From Ruminococcus difficilis (GTDB lineage Bacteria > Bacillota_A > Clostridia > Oscillospirales > Acutalibacteraceae): a DNA stretch of 15,027 nt. Under the pieces are notes generated by a model, which worked only from the letters and a program-made list of their open reading frames with translations, did no database searches and had not been told where the DNA came from. This document shows positions 13,614 through 15,027 of the stretch, piece by piece. The DNA lies in the NCBI RefSeq assembly GCF_016680995.1, contig NZ_JAEQMG010000095.1, positions 1 to 15,027 on the forward strand, in the 5' to 3' direction. The translations under genes and the position numbers were made by a program. Numbering within the stretch: the first letter of the stretch is position 1; each line of letters begins with the position of its first letter.

Positions 13614-14807
13614 ATGTTAAAAGGAAAAACAGTTGTTCTCGGCGTTACGGGCAGTATCGCAGCGTATAAAATCGCGAATCTCGCGAGCAGTCTTGTTAAG
13701 CTGCACGCCGACGTTCACGTGATAATGACGAAGAATGCGACGAATTTTATCAACCCGATCACCTTTGAAACGCTCACAAAAAACAAGTGCATGACCGACA
13801 CCTTCGACCGCAACTTCATGTATAACGTGGCTCACGTTTCCATTGCCGACAAGGCGGACGTAATGCTTGTTGCACCCGCATCTGCGAATATAATAGCAAA
13901 GATGGCGCACGGAATCGCCGACGATATGCTCAGCACGACGTATCTCGCAATGAAATGCCCCGTTATAGTGTCGCCCGCGATGAACGTGAATATGTTCACA
14001 AATCCCGTTGTTCAGCGCAATATAAAAACGCTTGAGGAGTTCGGCGTAACAGTCATTCCGCCCGACAACGGCTACCTCGCCTGCGGATACACGGGAGCAG
14101 GTAAAATGCCGTCCGAGCTGGTTTTGCTCGATTATATTCTCCGCGAAACCGCAAAGGAGAAGGATCTGGCAGGGAAGAGGGTTCTCGTCACAGCGGGCCC
14201 GACAAGAGAGAGTATTGACCCTGTCCGCTTTATCACAAATCACTCCACAGGCAAGATGGGCTACGCCGTGGCGCGTCAGGCCATGTTCAGAGGCGCCGAG
14301 GTAACTCTTGTCAGCGGCCCCGTCAGTATTGACCCGCCGCCGTTTGTGAACGTCGTAAATGTTTCGAGCGCTCAGGATATGTTTGAAGCGGTAAAAGAGA
14401 ACTATGCCGGCGCGGATATCATCATCAAGACCGCCGCTGTCGCCGATTACACTCCCGAGAGCACTGCGGACGAGAAGATAAAGAAATCCGACGGCAGTCT
14501 TTCGATTCCGATCAAGCGCACGGCGGATATCCTCAAATGGCTCGGTGAGAACAAGCGCGACGGTCAGGTGCTCTGCGGCTTCTCTATGGAAACCGAGAAT
14601 ATGCTCGAGAACTCGCGCGCCAAGCTGCAGAAGAAAAACGCCGATCTGATTGCGGCGAATTCACTCAGAGATGAAGGCTCGGGCTTCGGCACGGACACAA
14701 ACCACCTTGTGCTGATTAAGCGCGACGGAGTGACTGACCTGCCGCTTCTGTCAAAATCGGACGCGGCTGACAAACTCCTCGATGAGCTATTGACTATGTG
14801 CAGATAA
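13614..14807 (+). CDS. coaBC: Bifunctional phosphopantothenate-cysteine ligase / phosphopantothenoylcysteine decarboxylase
   Basis: The 397-residue protein (E. coli Dfp has about 406) has both domains. The N-terminal flavoprotein CoaC domain (about 1-180) carries VTGSIAAYKIANL, the catalytic His of HVSIAD (near 75), PAMNVNM, and the substrate-lid LACGYTGAGKMP with its cysteine. The C-terminal CoaB domain starts at RVLVTAGPTRESIDPVRFITNHSTGKMG and includes KTAAVADYTP and a KIKKS segment. It adds cysteine to 4'-phosphopantothenate and then decarboxylates to 4'-phosphopantetheine, using FMN. It follows panD by 9 bp with AAGGAG overlapping the panD stop, so it is the last gene of the operon. A strong terminator follows. 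Linking coaBC to panBCD couples vitamin B5 synthesis to CoA assembly. Confidence 0.97.
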   Translation: MLKGKTVVLGVTGSIAAYKIANLASSLVKLHADVHVIMTKNATNFINPITFETLTKNKCMTDTFDRNFMYNVAHVSIADKADVMLVAPASANIIAKMAHGIADDMLSTTYLAMKCPVIVSPAMNVNMFTNPVVQRNIKTLEEFGVTVIPPDNGYLACGYTGAGKMPSELVLLDYILRETAKEKDLAGKRVLVTAGPTRESIDPVRFITNHSTGKMGYAVARQAMFRGAEVTLVSGPVSIDPPPFVNVVNVSSAQDMFEAVKENYAGADIIIKTAAVADYTPESTADEKIKKSDGSLSIPIKRTADILKWLGENKRDGQVLCGFSMETENMLENSRAKLQKKNADLIAANSLRDEGSGFGTDTNHLVLIKRDGVTDLPLLSKSDAADKLLDELLTMCR

Positions 14808-14809
14808 AT

Positions 14810-14843
14810 AAGCCATATCGCGAAAACCGCGGTATGGCTTTTT
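14810..14843 (+). terminator. Terminator of the pan-coa operon
   Basis: A 13-bp stem (14810-14822 with 14828-14840, one T-G pair) closes an AAAAC loop and runs into a T tract, 3 bp after the coaBC stop. A second palindrome, CGGCAGCTGCCG (14849-14860) followed by seven T, may act as a weak tandem terminator. Confidence 0.9.
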
Positions 14844-14865
14844 CTGGTCGGCAGCTGCCGTTTTT

Positions 14866-15024
14866 TTATTTATGTATATACATTCTTGAAGGCTCGGGGT
14901 CGCTGCCCTGAACCATGCAGAAGAACTCCCAGCCGTACCGCTCATAAAATCCTGTGTGGTCGGTGATAAGGTATACAGGCGAGATACCCTTAGATCGCAA
15001 ATCGTCGACGACCATATCCAGCAG
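14866..15024 (-). pseudogene. GNAT-family N-acetyltransferase, C-terminal part, cut by an in-frame TAG at the window edge
   Basis: Reading in from the right edge on the minus strand, 52 residues end at TAA (14866-14868). They include LLDMVVDDLRSKGISPVYL, then DHTGFYERYGWEFF and PEPSRMYIHK. This matches the C-terminal part of GNAT acetyltransferases: the end of the acetyl-CoA-binding helix, the beta-5 strand and the FYERYGWE motif. The codon before LLD, at 15025-15027, reads TAG in this frame. If the rest of the gene lies beyond the edge, it is interrupted here, within the CoA-binding region. If the edge base is wrong, it could be an intact partial gene. A short product from the ATG at residue 4 is unlikely to be an active enzyme. 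Confidence 0.6.
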
Positions 15025-15027
15025 CTA

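Overview
The window looks like chromosomal DNA of a low-to-mid-GC Firmicute, most likely a gut or rumen member of Clostridia (Oscillospiraceae/Ruminococcus-like). The reasons are strong AAGGAGG-type ribosome binding sites, sigma-A-like promoters with 16-17 bp spacers, very AT-rich gaps between moderately GC-rich genes, a LytTR/DUF3021 pair, an LtrA-family membrane protein and a panBCD-coaBC cluster. The lineage is inferred from gene content, not from a database match. I see no phage, insertion sequence, CRISPR array or defence island.

Layout. 1-1031: a factor-independent terminator, a tRNA-Ser(CGA) with its own promoter, a composite inverted repeat that begins at the tRNA CCA end, and a frameshifted four-helix-bundle (S23/IVP family) gene. 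1032-4075: an LtrA-like membrane protein convergent with a NodB-type polysaccharide deacetylase, then an AraC-family regulator. 4076-5979: a 452-bp AT-rich gap and a divergently transcribed beta-helix surface lipoprotein. 6029-8248 (minus): an operon of a membrane-anchored alpha/beta hydrolase, a LytTR regulator and a DUF3021 membrane protein, with a promoter and paired direct repeats upstream that could be LytTR sites. 8366-10789 (minus): an operon of a TfoX_N protein, an SPL-like radical SAM protein and a divergent ClC channel. 10961-11344: a small uncharacterised gene that looks highly expressed. 11523-14807: panB-panC-panD-coaBC, tightly packed, then a strong terminator. 14866-15024 (minus): the C-terminal part of a GNAT acetyltransferase, interrupted by an in-frame TAG at the window edge.

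How the genes work together. PanB, PanC and PanD make pantothenate from ketoisovalerate and aspartate, and CoaBC converts phosphopantothenate to phosphopantetheine. The ketopantoate reductase and pantothenate kinase steps are not in the window. The LytTR/DUF3021 pair probably controls its own operon, including the hydrolase. The AraC regulator may control the lipoprotein across their shared intergenic region.

Most of the window is conventional. The best leads are the putative LytTR operator with the hydrolase operon, the frameshifted S23-like gene beside a structured repeat at a tRNA, the AraC/beta-helix lipoprotein pair, and the orphan 127-aa gene.
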